This document shows positions 1 through 7,776 of a DNA stretch of 64,000 nt, in pieces. Under the pieces are notes generated by a model that saw nothing but the letters and a program-made list of their open reading frames with translations, ran no database searches and was not told where the DNA came from. The translations under genes and the position numbers were made by a program. This DNA is from Halosimplex halophilum (GTDB lineage Archaea; Halobacteriota; Halobacteria; Halobacteriales; Haloarculaceae), in contig NZ_ML214297.1 in assembly GCF_004698125.1 (NCBI RefSeq), forward strand, positions 1,710,891 through 1,774,890. Reading direction: 5' to 3'. The first letter of the stretch is position 1. Each line of letters begins with the position of its first letter.

Positions 1-81
1 CGAGAAAAAGGTGGTAGCGACATCGTCAACCTGGGCGCAGCCGCCGTGGTGGACGCCCAGCAGCAGGAAGACGAGGAGTAG
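1..81 (+). CDS. C-terminal end of a truncated gene (unrecognised)
   Basis: The window opens inside a reading frame that runs from base 1 to a TAG stop at 79-81. The last 26 residues are visible; they include VNLGAAAVVDAQ and end in the acidic tail QQQEDEE. The fragment is too short to assign a family. The acidic tail fits a haloarchaeal cytoplasmic protein. The gene is on the plus strand and converges on the PQQ-propeller gene that follows. Confidence 0.5.
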   Translation, partial: REKGGSDIVNLGAAAVVDAQQQEDEE

Positions 82-124
82 GCGTCCGGCGCCGGGGCCG
101 CCGGTTCATCGGACCGGCCCGGGG

Positions 125-1330
125 CTACTCCTCTGCGAGCGCGTACACGTCGCCGGCGAACGAGACGAAGTAGACGGTCCCGTCGACGACGACCGGCGGG
201 CTGCGGACCCCGCCGTAGGTCGCGTCGGCGATGGGTCGGTCGCGGACGTCGAACCGCCAGCGTTCGGTCCCGTCGGTGTCGAAACAGTACAGCCGTTCCC
301 GGTCGGTACAGACGACCCCCTCGCGGGTGACGGTCGGCGCGCGGCCGTCGTAGCCGAGCGAGCCGGACCAGCGGCGGTCGCCGTCCGGGTCCAGCGCGAC
401 GAGCGACTGCTCGGTGGGGACGTAGACGGCCTCGTCCGTGGCCGCGACGGAGTGTCTGATGGGGTCTCCCGTGTCGACGTGCCACAGTTCGTCGCCGTTC
501 GCGGGGTCGAGCGCCGACACGCGCCCGTCGCGGGCGCCGACGTAGACGGCGCCGTTTTGGACCGTCGGCGCGGCCCACACCTCGTCGCTGGCCTCGAAGC
601 GCCACAGCTGTTCGCCGCTCTCCGCGTCCAGCGCGTAGGCGACGCCGCGCTGGCCGCCGCAGACGAAGGCCGTCCCGTCGGCGACGGCGGCGGTCGAGGC
701 GTGTTCGCCCGCCTCGAAGCGCCACAGTTCGCTCCCGTCGTCGGCGTCGATAGCGGTCACCTCGGTCTCGTCGAGTCCGTTGCCGGCGTACAGCGTCCCG
801 TCGGCCAGCGTCAGCGGTGCGCTGACTTCGGTCCACGGGGCCGCTCGCCACCGCTCGCTCCCGTCGGCGAGGTCGACGGCGACGACACCCCGTTCGGTGC
901 CGCCCGCGCCGTTCCACGTCGGGACGTACGCCGTCTCGGCCGTCGCCGTCGGCGGAGCGGCGAGGCTGTTTCCCACGTCGGCACTCCAGCGCTGCTCGCC
1001 GTCGTCGCGGTCGAGGGCGACCACGTCCCTGGCGGCGACGACGACCGTGTCGCCCGCGACGGCCACGCCGCCCTCGGCAGGGTCGAGGCGCGTCCGCCAG
1101 CGCCGCCCGGGCGAGTCCGGTGCCGCGGTGTCGACGACGCCCGTGTTCGCCGCGTCGTACTGGTACTGGGTGGTCGGCGGTCCGCCTGTCCCGTCTCCGT
1201 TCGGGTCCCCGCGGTCCGACTCACCGGCCGTCCCGGTGCCGGGACTGGCGACTCGTCCGGGACAGCCGGCGAGCGGAATCGCGGAAAGCGGGACCGCTGC
1301 GCCTCGGAGGAAGCGCCGTCGGGAGACCAT
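125..1330 (-). CDS. PQQ-binding-like beta-propeller Tat lipoprotein
   Basis: This 401-residue protein probably acts at the cell surface. Residues 1-25 form a twin-arginine signal (SRRRFLRG) followed by a lipobox, LAGC, with the lipid-accepting Cys at 23. A Gly/Asp/Thr-rich linker follows. The rest is a chain of blade repeats of about 40 residues with the pattern ALDxxDGxxxWxxxxG (for example ALDRDDGEQRW, AIDADDGSELW, ALDPANGDELW), typical of PQQ-like/BamB-type propellers. Known relatives are quinoprotein-like or scaffold proteins; no catalytic site is evident, so an enzymatic role is not claimed. It is transcribed alone, divergently from the 1476 gene. Export by Tat as a lipoprotein is normal in haloarchaea. 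Confidence 0.85.
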   Translation of the reverse strand: MVSRRRFLRGAAVPLSAIPLAGCPGRVASPGTGTAGESDRGDPNGDGTGGPPTTQYQYDAANTGVVDTAAPDSPGRRWRTRLDPAEGGVAVAGDTVVVAARDVVALDRDDGEQRWSADVGNSLAAPPTATAETAYVPTWNGAGGTERGVVAVDLADGSERWRAAPWTEVSAPLTLADGTLYAGNGLDETEVTAIDADDGSELWRFEAGEHASTAAVADGTAFVCGGQRGVAYALDAESGEQLWRFEASDEVWAAPTVQNGAVYVGARDGRVSALDPANGDELWHVDTGDPIRHSVAATDEAVYVPTEQSLVALDPDGDRRWSGSLGYDGRAPTVTREGVVCTDRERLYCFDTDGTERWRFDVRDRPIADATYGGVRSPPVVVDGTVYFVSFAGDVYALAEE

Positions 1331-1475
1331 GGTCGACAGTCGTCAACGGTGCGATAAATGTCTTCGGTGATCGGCCGTCGCGGGGCAGCGCCCCGACCGG
1401 GATCCGAGCCTCCCTCCGACCGCCCCGCTCGACACAAAACATACGTGTGCGATCCGCGTCGACCCGGGTAGAGCG

Positions 1476-1835
1476 ATGGACAAGACGGTCGACATCTCCG
1501 GCTGGCCGACGCGGGCCTACCAGTATCTGCTGTCCGGCTCCTTCGTGTTCGCGGTGCTGTTCGTCGGGGCGTTCGCGCTCTGGAAGGGACTGCTCGCACT
1601 CGGTATCACGGTCCCGCGCCCGAACGGAGCGGTCTGGCCGGTCGTCTTCGCGGTCCTCTGGGCGGTCCTGACGGGGAAGTGGGTCCGGCACCTCCGCGCG
1701 GCCGACGGCGACTGGTGGGGACCGATCCCGCGCGAGCAGTACCTCGGGCGGTTCGCCGGCTACGGCGGACTGGCCCGACACAGCTGGGAGCGGTCGGTCG
1801 ACAAGCTGTACGACGACGGTGACGACCGCGACTAG
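1476..1835 (+). CDS. small two-TM membrane protein (hypothetical)
   Basis: A 119-residue protein with two hydrophobic segments, at about residues 18-43 and 50-67. They are followed by a soluble tail of about 50 residues rich in Trp, Gly and Arg (DWWGPIPREQYLGRFAGYGG) and a short acidic C-terminus. I do not recognise the family. Start choice: ATG at 1476, with no in-frame upstream alternative before the divergent promoter region. Its stop overlaps the 3' end of the convergent RNase HI gene by 4 bp. No function is proposed. Confidence 0.7.
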   Translation: MDKTVDISGWPTRAYQYLLSGSFVFAVLFVGAFALWKGLLALGITVPRPNGAVWPVVFAVLWAVLTGKWVRHLRAADGDWWGPIPREQYLGRFAGYGGLARHSWERSVDKLYDDGDDRD

Positions 1836-2497
1836 TCGCTCGCGCTGCCGCGGTCGGCCCTGGAGGGCGGCGGGTAGCGGTCGTCGCCGGCCGTGGTGGG
1901 GTCGTCGGGGAGCAGACAGCGGTCGGGTTCGCCGTTGACGTGGGCGTACTCGTCGGGGGCGTTGGCGAGCGGGTGGGCGGGGTTGTACCCGCTGTCGATG
2001 CGGGCGGCGCGGATCTCCGCGAAGTCGCGCAGCCGGGAGCTGATGCCCCGCCAGTGGAGGCCGATGGCGGGCGGGTGGGTCACCGAGTGGGTCGGCTCCA
2101 GCTCGGGGTCGCGCTCGGTCAGGACCCTGGCGTTGACGTTCTCGGCGAGGGTGTCGTGGTCGATGAGCACGCCCACGCTCGCGTCGGCTGGCGAGCGGGC
2201 GGCGAGCACGTCGAGGCCGAGGTGCAGCGCCCGGTACTCGGCGACGTTGTTGTCGGGGGCGCGGTCGGGCACCGACAGCCGCGCGACGCGCTCGCCGTCG
2301 CGCGTCTCGATGACGACGCCGAGCCCGCCGGTGAACTCGCGGGCGTCGTCGCCCGGCGCGGTGCCGCCGGCGGCCCGGTAGGAGCCGTCGGTGGCGAGAT
2401 AGAAGTCCCGGTGGTGTGTCCGCGGCGGGTGTGCGATGTGGGGCGTCGGTGCCTCGTCGAACAGGTCCCGAAGCGTCGGCCGGCCGTATGCGGCCAT
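1832..2497 (-). CDS. rnhA: ribonuclease HI (haloarchaeal type)
   Basis: A 221-residue protein with an RNase H fold, expected to cleave the RNA strand of RNA-DNA hybrids. The acidic active-site positions are visible in order: Asp in ATDGSY, Glu in NNVAEYRALHLGL, Asp in LIDHDTL and a later Asp in IDSGYNPAHPLA. The first 30 residues (MAAYGRPTLRDLFDEAP) are an N-terminal extension seen in haloarchaeal RNase HI, and an acidic, polar insertion replaces the basic handle of the bacterial enzyme. A TATA-like AT-rich stretch (2516-2526) lies just upstream of the start at 2497. Confidence 0.85.
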   Translation of the reverse strand: MAAYGRPTLRDLFDEAPTPHIAHPPRTHHRDFYLATDGSYRAAGGTAPGDDAREFTGGLGVVIETRDGERVARLSVPDRAPDNNVAEYRALHLGLDVLAARSPADASVGVLIDHDTLAENVNARVLTERDPELEPTHSVTHPPAIGLHWRGISSRLRDFAEIRAARIDSGYNPAHPLANAPDEYAHVNGEPDRCLLPDDPTTAGDDRYPPPSRADRGSASD

Positions 2498-2692
2498 ACG
2501 ATGCCTTGGTGATGCGGTAATTTAAACGTAGGGGGGCTTCGGGGGTCGGTCCCACCCCGGTCGCCCGGTTTCCGTCGGTCTACCGACCCGGCGCGCCGTC
2601 GTCGCCCGTTCGCCCGCTCCGACGGGCATCCTCGGCCGGGCGAGCGGGACGGAACCCGAAAGGTTCAGGGTCGGCCGTCCGAACCTCGGGGC

Positions 2693-3640
2693 GTGTCCAC
2701 GTACCGGAACCTCGGACTCTTTCTGGTGCTGTCGGCGCTGTGGGGGTCGGCGTTCGTGGCGATCAAGGCCGGGCTCGCTGCGTTCCCGCCGGTCCTGTTC
2801 GCGGCGCTGCGCTACGACGTGGCCGGCGTCGTGATGCTCGGCTACGCGGCCGTCCGGGCCGACAACCCGTGCCCGCGGGGCCGCGACGAGTGGGCGACCG
2901 TCGCCGTCGGCGCGGCGCTGATGATCGCCGCCTACCACGCGTTCCTGTTCGTCGGCGAGCAGGGGACGACCAGCGCCGCCGCCGCGGTCATCGTCAGCCT
3001 CTCGCCCGTGCTGACGACGGTGTTCGCCCGCGGGCTGCTCCCCGACGAGCGGCTGTCGGCCGTCGGCGTCGTCGGTATCCTGCTCGGGCTGGTCGGTGTC
3101 GTCGCCGTCGCCCAGCCGGATCCGGCGACGCTGCTGAGCAGCGAGACGCTCCCGCAGCTGCTGGTGTTCGCCGCGGCGCTATCCTTCGCGCTGGGGAGCG
3201 TTCTCACCACCTACATCGACGCCGGCGTCGAGATCGAGACGATGGAGGCGTGGTCGATGCTCGGCGGCGCCGGCCTCATGCACCTCGTCAGCCTCGGGCT
3301 CGGCGAGTCGTTCGCGGCGATCACGTGGTCGCCGACGGCGCTGTGGTCGCTGGCGTACCTCTCGGTCGGGGCCAGCGCCGTCGGCTTCCTCGTCTACTTC
3401 GACCTGCTGGAGCGGCTCGGCCCCGTCGAGATCAACCTCGTCTCCTACGTCGCGCCGCTGTTCGCCGCAGTCACCGGGTTCCTCCTCCTCGAGGAGGTGG
3501 TCGACGCCTGGACCGCGGCGGGATTCTGCTGTATCTTCGTCGGGTTCGTCCTGATCAAACGTCGGGCGCTCCGCAGGGAGATCCCGCGGCTGAGAGCGGC
3601 GCTGGCCGGCGGCGATGGACGGCGCCGAGAACGTCGATAG
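2693..3640 (+). CDS. EamA/DMT-family transporter
   Basis: A 315-residue integral membrane protein with about ten hydrophobic helices arranged as two EamA repeats (about residues 5-140 and 155-290). The N-terminal motif LSALWGSAFVAIKAGL and the second-repeat motif GASAVGFLVYFDLLERLGPVEINLVSYVAPLFA are characteristic of drug/metabolite transporters that export metabolites or amino acids. The substrate cannot be inferred. The start is GTG at 2693, giving MSTYRNLG directly before the first helix. The C-terminus is a basic cytoplasmic tail (KRRALRREIPR). It is a monocistronic plus-strand gene. Confidence 0.88.
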   Translation: MSTYRNLGLFLVLSALWGSAFVAIKAGLAAFPPVLFAALRYDVAGVVMLGYAAVRADNPCPRGRDEWATVAVGAALMIAAYHAFLFVGEQGTTSAAAAVIVSLSPVLTTVFARGLLPDERLSAVGVVGILLGLVGVVAVAQPDPATLLSSETLPQLLVFAAALSFALGSVLTTYIDAGVEIETMEAWSMLGGAGLMHLVSLGLGESFAAITWSPTALWSLAYLSVGASAVGFLVYFDLLERLGPVEINLVSYVAPLFAAVTGFLLLEEVVDAWTAAGFCCIFVGFVLIKRRALRREIPRLRAALAGGDGRRRERR

Positions 3641-3723
3641 GCGGTCGGGCGAAGCGCGGTCCGGGGACCTCGGTCGGCGTCGCCGGGGTGGAGGGGGCCC
3701 GGCGGGGCCCGGCGGTCGGCGGT

Positions 3724-3975
3724 TCAGTCGCGGTAGTGGGGGTGGCCGACGAGCAGCGCGACGACGTTCAGCGCCAGCAGGGCGAGGAACGCGTCGGTGT
3801 ACGGCTCGGCGGACAGCCCGGTCGCCAGCAACAGCGGCAGGTGGAGGAAGGGGAGCGCGACGGCCGCCCAGAAGGCGGCGCCGGTGATCGGCGCGACGAC
3901 GCTCCTGCCGACGTCGGGGACGGCGATGTCGGCCGTGTCGAGCGATGGCGTGAGGTCGGACGAGCGACTTGACAT
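3724..3975 (-). CDS. small two-TM membrane protein (hypothetical)
   Basis: An 83-residue protein with two hydrophobic segments (about residues 33-53 and 58-76) and a His-containing C-terminus, GHPHYRD. The start at 3975 (MSSRSSD) is preferred to the ATG 36 nt upstream. The reason is a TATA-like TTATAAGG on the minus strand at about 4014-4021, which places transcription initiation near 3990, between the two ATGs, giving a short-leader mRNA. Family not recognised. Confidence 0.65.
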   Translation of the reverse strand: MSSRSSDLTPSLDTADIAVPDVGRSVVAPITGAAFWAAVALPFLHLPLLLATGLSAEPYTDAFLALLALNVVALLVGHPHYRD

Positions 3976-4219
3976 GCGGGGAACCCTCGTACTTTCACCA
4001 TAGCCCGGCATTACCTTATAACCGTCCGAGGCTTCCGGTCATTTCACAACGTTTCAGACGAACGCCCCGCACGTAGTGGATGTTTTACGAACCCCGATTT
4101 CGTTTCATCGACGCCCGAGAGACGGCGAGACGTTTTATCGAGCGCGCTGCGTCGTTCTCGTCGATCAGTTGACGAGTACTGTGCGATCAGTTGCCAAACG
4201 TACGCCTTCGGTCGGGGGT

Positions 4220-4651
4220 TCAGCCGAGCAGGGAGACCTCGACCTCATGTGGACCGTGGGGGGTCTCGACGGTCGCGGTGTCGCGGACGTGGTCGGTGAC
4301 CGTCTCCCGCCAGGTCGCCACGGCGTCCTCGTGGCGGTCGTGGTGGCGTTCGACGGTGTACTCGGTGTCGGGGTCCGCCCGGAGCCGGTCCTCCGTGTCG
4401 GCGGGCCGCGGGTAGGTCGGGGCCGCGTCGTCGAGCAGCGCCACCGGGTCGACGTGCAGCGGTGCCGGCGACTCGTCGTACTCGCCGGTCTCGACGTGCA
4501 GCCGAGCGCGCATCCGCCCGCTGAACGGCGGCGTCGCCCGCAGCACGACCGGCCGGTCGCGCTGTGCCCGGGCCTCCAGCGCGGCGACCACGTCCTCCGC
4601 GGTCACCGCCAGCGTCCGGATCCGCCGCGGGTCGTCCGACGTGTGGTCCAT
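4220..4651 (-). CDS. haloarchaeal hypothetical protein, 143 aa
   Basis: A soluble acidic protein starting MDHTSDDPRR. It reads as an N-terminal helical segment (VTAEDVVAALEA), then VVLRATPPFSGRMRARLHV, a Pro/Asp-rich middle, and a C-terminal helix with HHDRHEDAVATWRETV. A longer frame begins at 4723, but the ATG at 4651 is where the conserved-looking acidic sequence begins, and the upstream residues are basic and unlike halophilic protein. The middle strand motif suggests a small alpha/beta domain. No catalytic residues or family are recognised. Confidence 0.6.
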   Translation of the reverse strand: MDHTSDDPRRIRTLAVTAEDVVAALEARAQRDRPVVLRATPPFSGRMRARLHVETGEYDESPAPLHVDPVALLDDAAPTYPRPADTEDRLRADPDTEYTVERHHDRHEDAVATWRETVTDHVRDTATVETPHGPHEVEVSLLG

Positions 4652-4762
4652 CCGCCGGGTACCAGGGCGCTCGCCGACATAACGCCGTCGATGGACAGGC
4701 TCGCCGGTCCGCCCTGTTTTCACACATGATAATCAGTGGGATGGTTTTATGCGCTGGTTCAT

Positions 4763-4780
4763 CGGATTACCGGTAATCCG
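4763..4780. promoter_or_regulatory. perfect 18-bp palindrome in the HalX regulator promoter
   Basis: CGGATTACCGGTAATCCG is identical to its own reverse complement over 18 bp. It lies 25 bp upstream of the response-regulator ATG at 4805 and just downstream of a TATA-like GTTTTATG (4744-4751). The expected transcription start (near 4770) therefore falls inside the palindrome. A second, 8-bp palindrome GTTCGAAC follows at 4784-4791. Such a position fits a dimeric repressor or autoregulator binding site. That role is inference from position and symmetry. Confidence 0.6.
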
Positions 4781-4804
4781 TCCGTTCGAACCACGGGACT
4801 CACG

Positions 4805-5389
4805 ATGACAACGCGCAATTCAGGAGACGAAACCGTACTCGTCGTGGACGACGAGCGCGACATCGCGGACCTGTACTCGACCTGGCTGGCCGAGGAGTAC
4901 GAGGTCAGGACAGCGTACGGGCCCCACGAGGCGCTCGAGCAGGCAGACGAGGCGGTCGACATCGTCTTCCTCGACCGCCAGATGCCGGAGATGAACGGCG
5001 ACGAGGTGCTCGAGGCCCTGCGCGAGCGGCGGATCGACTGCCGCGTCGTGATGGTGACCGCCGTGGACCCCGACTTCGACATCGTCGAGATGCCGTTCGA
5101 CGACTACCTGACCAAGCCGGTGATGCTCGACGACCTCCACGGGGCGGCCGAGCGGATGCTGGACCGCGAGGACTACGACGAGCGCATGCAGGAGTTCTTC
5201 TCGCTCGCCTCGAAGAAGGCGACGCTCGAAGCCGAGAAGGACTTCGTCGAACTCCAGGACAGCGAGGAGTACGAGCGGCTCGAATCGGCGGTCGAGGACC
5301 TCCGGCAGGAGGCGGACCGGACGGTCTCGGACCTCGGCGAGGCCGAGGACTTCGAGACGCTCTTCCAGGAGTTCCCCGGCGACGCCTGA
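4805..5389 (+). CDS. HalX-type response regulator
   Basis: A 194-residue two-component receiver protein. Residues 1-125 are a receiver domain: acidic pair in VVDDERD, phospho-acceptor Asp in VFLDRQMPEM, Thr in VMVTAVD and Lys in YLTKPV. Residues 130-190 are helical and match the HalX domain found after receivers in haloarchaea (RMLDREDYDERMQEFFSLASKKATLEAEK). HalX receivers are signalling outputs without a classical DNA-binding domain. No histidine kinase gene is adjacent, so this is an orphan. ATG at 4805 is chosen over the frame start at 4736 because the TATA box and palindrome lie between them. Confidence 0.88.
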   Translation: MTTRNSGDETVLVVDDERDIADLYSTWLAEEYEVRTAYGPHEALEQADEAVDIVFLDRQMPEMNGDEVLEALRERRIDCRVVMVTAVDPDFDIVEMPFDDYLTKPVMLDDLHGAAERMLDREDYDERMQEFFSLASKKATLEAEKDFVELQDSEEYERLESAVEDLRQEADRTVSDLGEAEDFETLFQEFPGDA

Positions 5390-5460
5390 GCGGCGGTTCT
5401 TCGCGATCCTTCCGTGTTCTCCCGGCCAGAGAGTTACGACTCGGGAACGTGAAATATGGA

Positions 5461-5595
5461 TGCCCGGGGAGGGCTCCGAACCCTCGATCTCCGCATGTCC
5501 CAGGTCCGAGGCTGACGGGCCTCGTGGGGGCATGCCGGCTGCCGCGCAAGGAAACCCTATGAGTGCGGCGCTATGTCCAGCTAAGCCACCCGGGC
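5461..5595 (-). tRNA. elongator tRNA-Met (CAT) with a 61-nt archaeal intron
   Basis: On the minus strand, acceptor arms GCCCGGG/CCCGGGC pair and are followed by discriminator A. The T-arm is GAGGG-TTCGGAG-CCCTC and the anticodon stem CCGCA/TGCGG closes loop CTCATAA with anticodon CAT. Exon 1 is 5558-5595, the intron 5497-5557 and exon 2 5461-5496. The junctions form a bulge-helix-bulge: 4-bp helix CUCA/UGGG flanked by 3-nt bulges UAG and ACA, with cuts expected after the second base of each bulge, between tRNA positions 37 and 38. CCA is not encoded. Elongator tRNA-Met introns are known in Haloferax. Confidence 0.93.
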
Positions 5596-5755
5596 GCACT
5601 CGTCGATACTGTGGTGTCGGCCTTTAACCTTCTCATCTCCGCCGGCGACCGCCCGCCGTCCCGTCGTTTCAGTGATCGTTCGGCGGGCGCGGAGTCGGAC
5701 GGTCGGGAGACTGCCCACCCCCGGATTTATACACTCGGACGGGTACACCTCACGC

Positions 5756-7258
5756 ATGGACATCCCGGACCTCGTCAAGGGGGCACTCGACGGCGAGGAG
5801 ATCCAGGCCGGCGTCTCGCTCGGCGACGAGGACGCGGTCTGTCTCACACCGACGCGAACGCTCGTCTACCGCGGCGAAGGCCTGCTCAGCGACGAGACGG
5901 TCGAGGAGTACTCCCACGACATCGAGCAGCTGGCGGTCTCGGAGGGGCGCCGCAAGACGAAGTTCACGATGCAGTACATCGACGGCACCGAGTCGTTCAC
6001 GGTCCCGGCCAACCGCGGCGAGAAGGTGCTCGAACTGTTCCTCGAGGGCGTGCTCAGGCTCGACGGCGTCATCGGGGACCGCGAGTCGCTGGCCGGCGTC
6101 TACCGGTTCAGCGAACTCACGCTCATCATCGCCGAGGGGCGGCTGATCAAACACATCGGTAGCCAGGTCTGGTCCGAGGACTACGAGGTCTACGCCTACG
6201 ACGACGTGACCGGTCTCGAGTTCGAGCGCGCCAGCGTCGCAACGAGCATCGCGCTCTCGGTCGAGGGTCGTCCCCAGCGCATCAAGGTGCCCAACGACAA
6301 GGCGCCCGTCGTCCGCCAGACGCTCGAAGGGGCGCTGTTCGACTACTACGACGTGGCGAACGTCGAGGAACTCAATCGCGTCGTCGGGCCGGAGACGGAC
6401 GCGGGCGGCGTCGAACCCGCGGACGAGGACACCGGAGACGGCTTCTCGTTCGGCGACGACTTCGACCCGCTGGTCAGCGACGAGGCGGACCTCGCCGAGT
6501 CCGTCGAGGGCGAGGAGCGACTCGCCGACGACCCGGGGGCGGGACAGCCCCCGCGACAGCCGGGCGGCCAGCCGGAGGGCCAGCCCGGCGGCCGGTCCGA
6601 CGACCCGGCGACCGGTCGGGCCGCCGACGCCGCGGACGGCCAGACGGCCGATGCGGGAGGCGACACCGCCGACCCGGCGACCGGCGGGTCCAGCGAGCCG
6701 GTCGCCCGCTCCGGAGCGGGCTCCGGCGGGAGTGAGGACCGGGAGACCGAAACGGAGGCGACGGCCGACCGGCAGCCCGATGCGCAGCAGGCCGACACCG
6801 GACGGGGAGAGACACAGCAGGCGGACACCCGTCGGTCGGACACCCAGCAGGCCGACACCGCGGGGACGACCGACCGCCGGGGCGGGACGGACGATACCGC
6901 TGGTCGGACGAGCGCGACCGACGGGACGGCCGACTCGACAGCGGGCGCGGACGCGTCGGCCGACCGCACCGTCGACGACACGGCGGACACCACGGTCGAC
7001 GACACCGCCGACCGCACCGTCGACGACACCGCGGACACCACGGCTACCGAGTCGGGCGGCACCTCGACCGCGGGCGCGTCCGCGGCGTCGGCGAGCGGGA
7101 CCGGCGGGGAGGTCGAGCCCGCGCCGATCACCCGCGAGGAGTTCGAGGCGATGGCCGAGCGGCTGGAGGAGCTGACCGACGCCGTCGACCGGCAGAACGA
7201 ACTGCTCAAGCGCCAGCACCGCGCGCTCAAGCGACTGGTCCAGCAGGACTCCGAGTAG
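5756..7258 (+). CDS. PH-like domain protein with Asp/Thr-rich repeat linker and C-terminal coiled coil (DUF7115-like)
   Basis: A 500-residue acidic protein. Residues 1-205 are a compact alpha/beta region of two related halves (LTPTRTLVYRGEGLLSDETVEEYS; LIIAEGRLIKHIGSQVWSEDYEVYAYDDVTGLEFE) resembling the bacterial PH-like fold and haloarchaeal DUF7115; that name is from memory. Residues 215-450 are disordered Gly/Pro/Asp/Thr-rich sequence. It contains repeated QQADT units and a tandem repeat built on TVDDTADTT/TVDDTADRT. Residues 455-500 form a heptad-like coiled coil ending RALKRLVQQDSE. ATG at 5756 is preferred because GGATTTATACAC (5722-5733) is a well-spaced TATA box. Function unknown; the layout suggests an adaptor or oligomeric scaffold. 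Confidence 0.8.
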   Translation: MDIPDLVKGALDGEEIQAGVSLGDEDAVCLTPTRTLVYRGEGLLSDETVEEYSHDIEQLAVSEGRRKTKFTMQYIDGTESFTVPANRGEKVLELFLEGVLRLDGVIGDRESLAGVYRFSELTLIIAEGRLIKHIGSQVWSEDYEVYAYDDVTGLEFERASVATSIALSVEGRPQRIKVPNDKAPVVRQTLEGALFDYYDVANVEELNRVVGPETDAGGVEPADEDTGDGFSFGDDFDPLVSDEADLAESVEGEERLADDPGAGQPPRQPGGQPEGQPGGRSDDPATGRAADAADGQTADAGGDTADPATGGSSEPVARSGAGSGGSEDRETETEATADRQPDAQQADTGRGETQQADTRRSDTQQADTAGTTDRRGGTDDTAGRTSATDGTADSTAGADASADRTVDDTADTTVDDTADRTVDDTADTTATESGGTSTAGASAASASGTGGEVEPAPITREEFEAMAERLEELTDAVDRQNELLKRQHRALKRLVQQDSE

Positions 7259-7307
7259 CCCGGCAGCCCCCGAGTGGCGCACGACGCTCCGACGGACCTG
7301 AAGTCGG

Positions 7308-7667
7308 TCAGTCCTCGCGGCCGGTGACCTTCCTGATGCACGAGGAACCGAAGGGTCCGTGTTCGCCGGCGTCGAACTCGATGAAGTAGCCGGTGGTGAT
7401 GCCGGCGCCGCAGCGCTGGCAGGTGAACTCCCCGTCCTTGCTGACCACGTCGCCGCCCTCGAAGCTGACGTAGTCGCCGGTCGTCGGGACGACGGTGTCG
7501 CCCTCGCGGTCGATGATCCCCCGGCGCTCGGCGGTTTCGAGGATCTCGCGGGTGACCGCCGGGTCGCTGGTCACCGTCTCGATGCGGTCGACGGCCTCGG
7601 CCAGCGACAGCTCGGCGTGTTCGAGGTTGGCGAGCAGTTCGACGCCGAGTTCGACGCGGTCGTCCAC
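7308..7667 (-). CDS. haloarchaeal DUF5830-like protein with zinc-ribbon-like Cys pair
   Basis: A 119-residue protein. The N-terminal half is helical (DRVELGVELLANLEHAELSLAEAVDRIETV) and looks like a winged-helix segment. The C-terminal half contains CQRCG and a later single Cys in FGSSCIRKVTG, suggesting metal binding with an incomplete classical set. GTG at 7667 is taken as start because conserved-looking sequence begins there (VDDRVELG) and the longer frame to 7742 adds a basic, low-quality extension. The family assignment (DUF5830) is from memory. A role in regulation is possible but unproven. Divergent from the TVP38 gene. Confidence 0.7.
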   Translation of the reverse strand: MDDRVELGVELLANLEHAELSLAEAVDRIETVTSDPAVTREILETAERRGIIDREGDTVVPTTGDYVSFEGGDVVSKDGEFTCQRCGAGITTGYFIEFDAGEHGPFGSSCIRKVTGRED

Positions 7668-7776
7668 GCTCGCCGGTGGGGTCCCAGGGGACCTAAGCGT
7701 TTCCGGGTCCGGCCGCGAGCGCCCGCGGTGTGCGTCGACCACAAGACTTGTGCCGGCGGGGACTGGACGGCGAACG

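Noticed and set aside
6780-7060. Tandem repeats in the 5756 gene taken as an intergenic repeat
   Set aside because: They are in frame inside one continuous coding sequence and encode an Asp/Thr-rich linker, so they are annotated as part of that protein.
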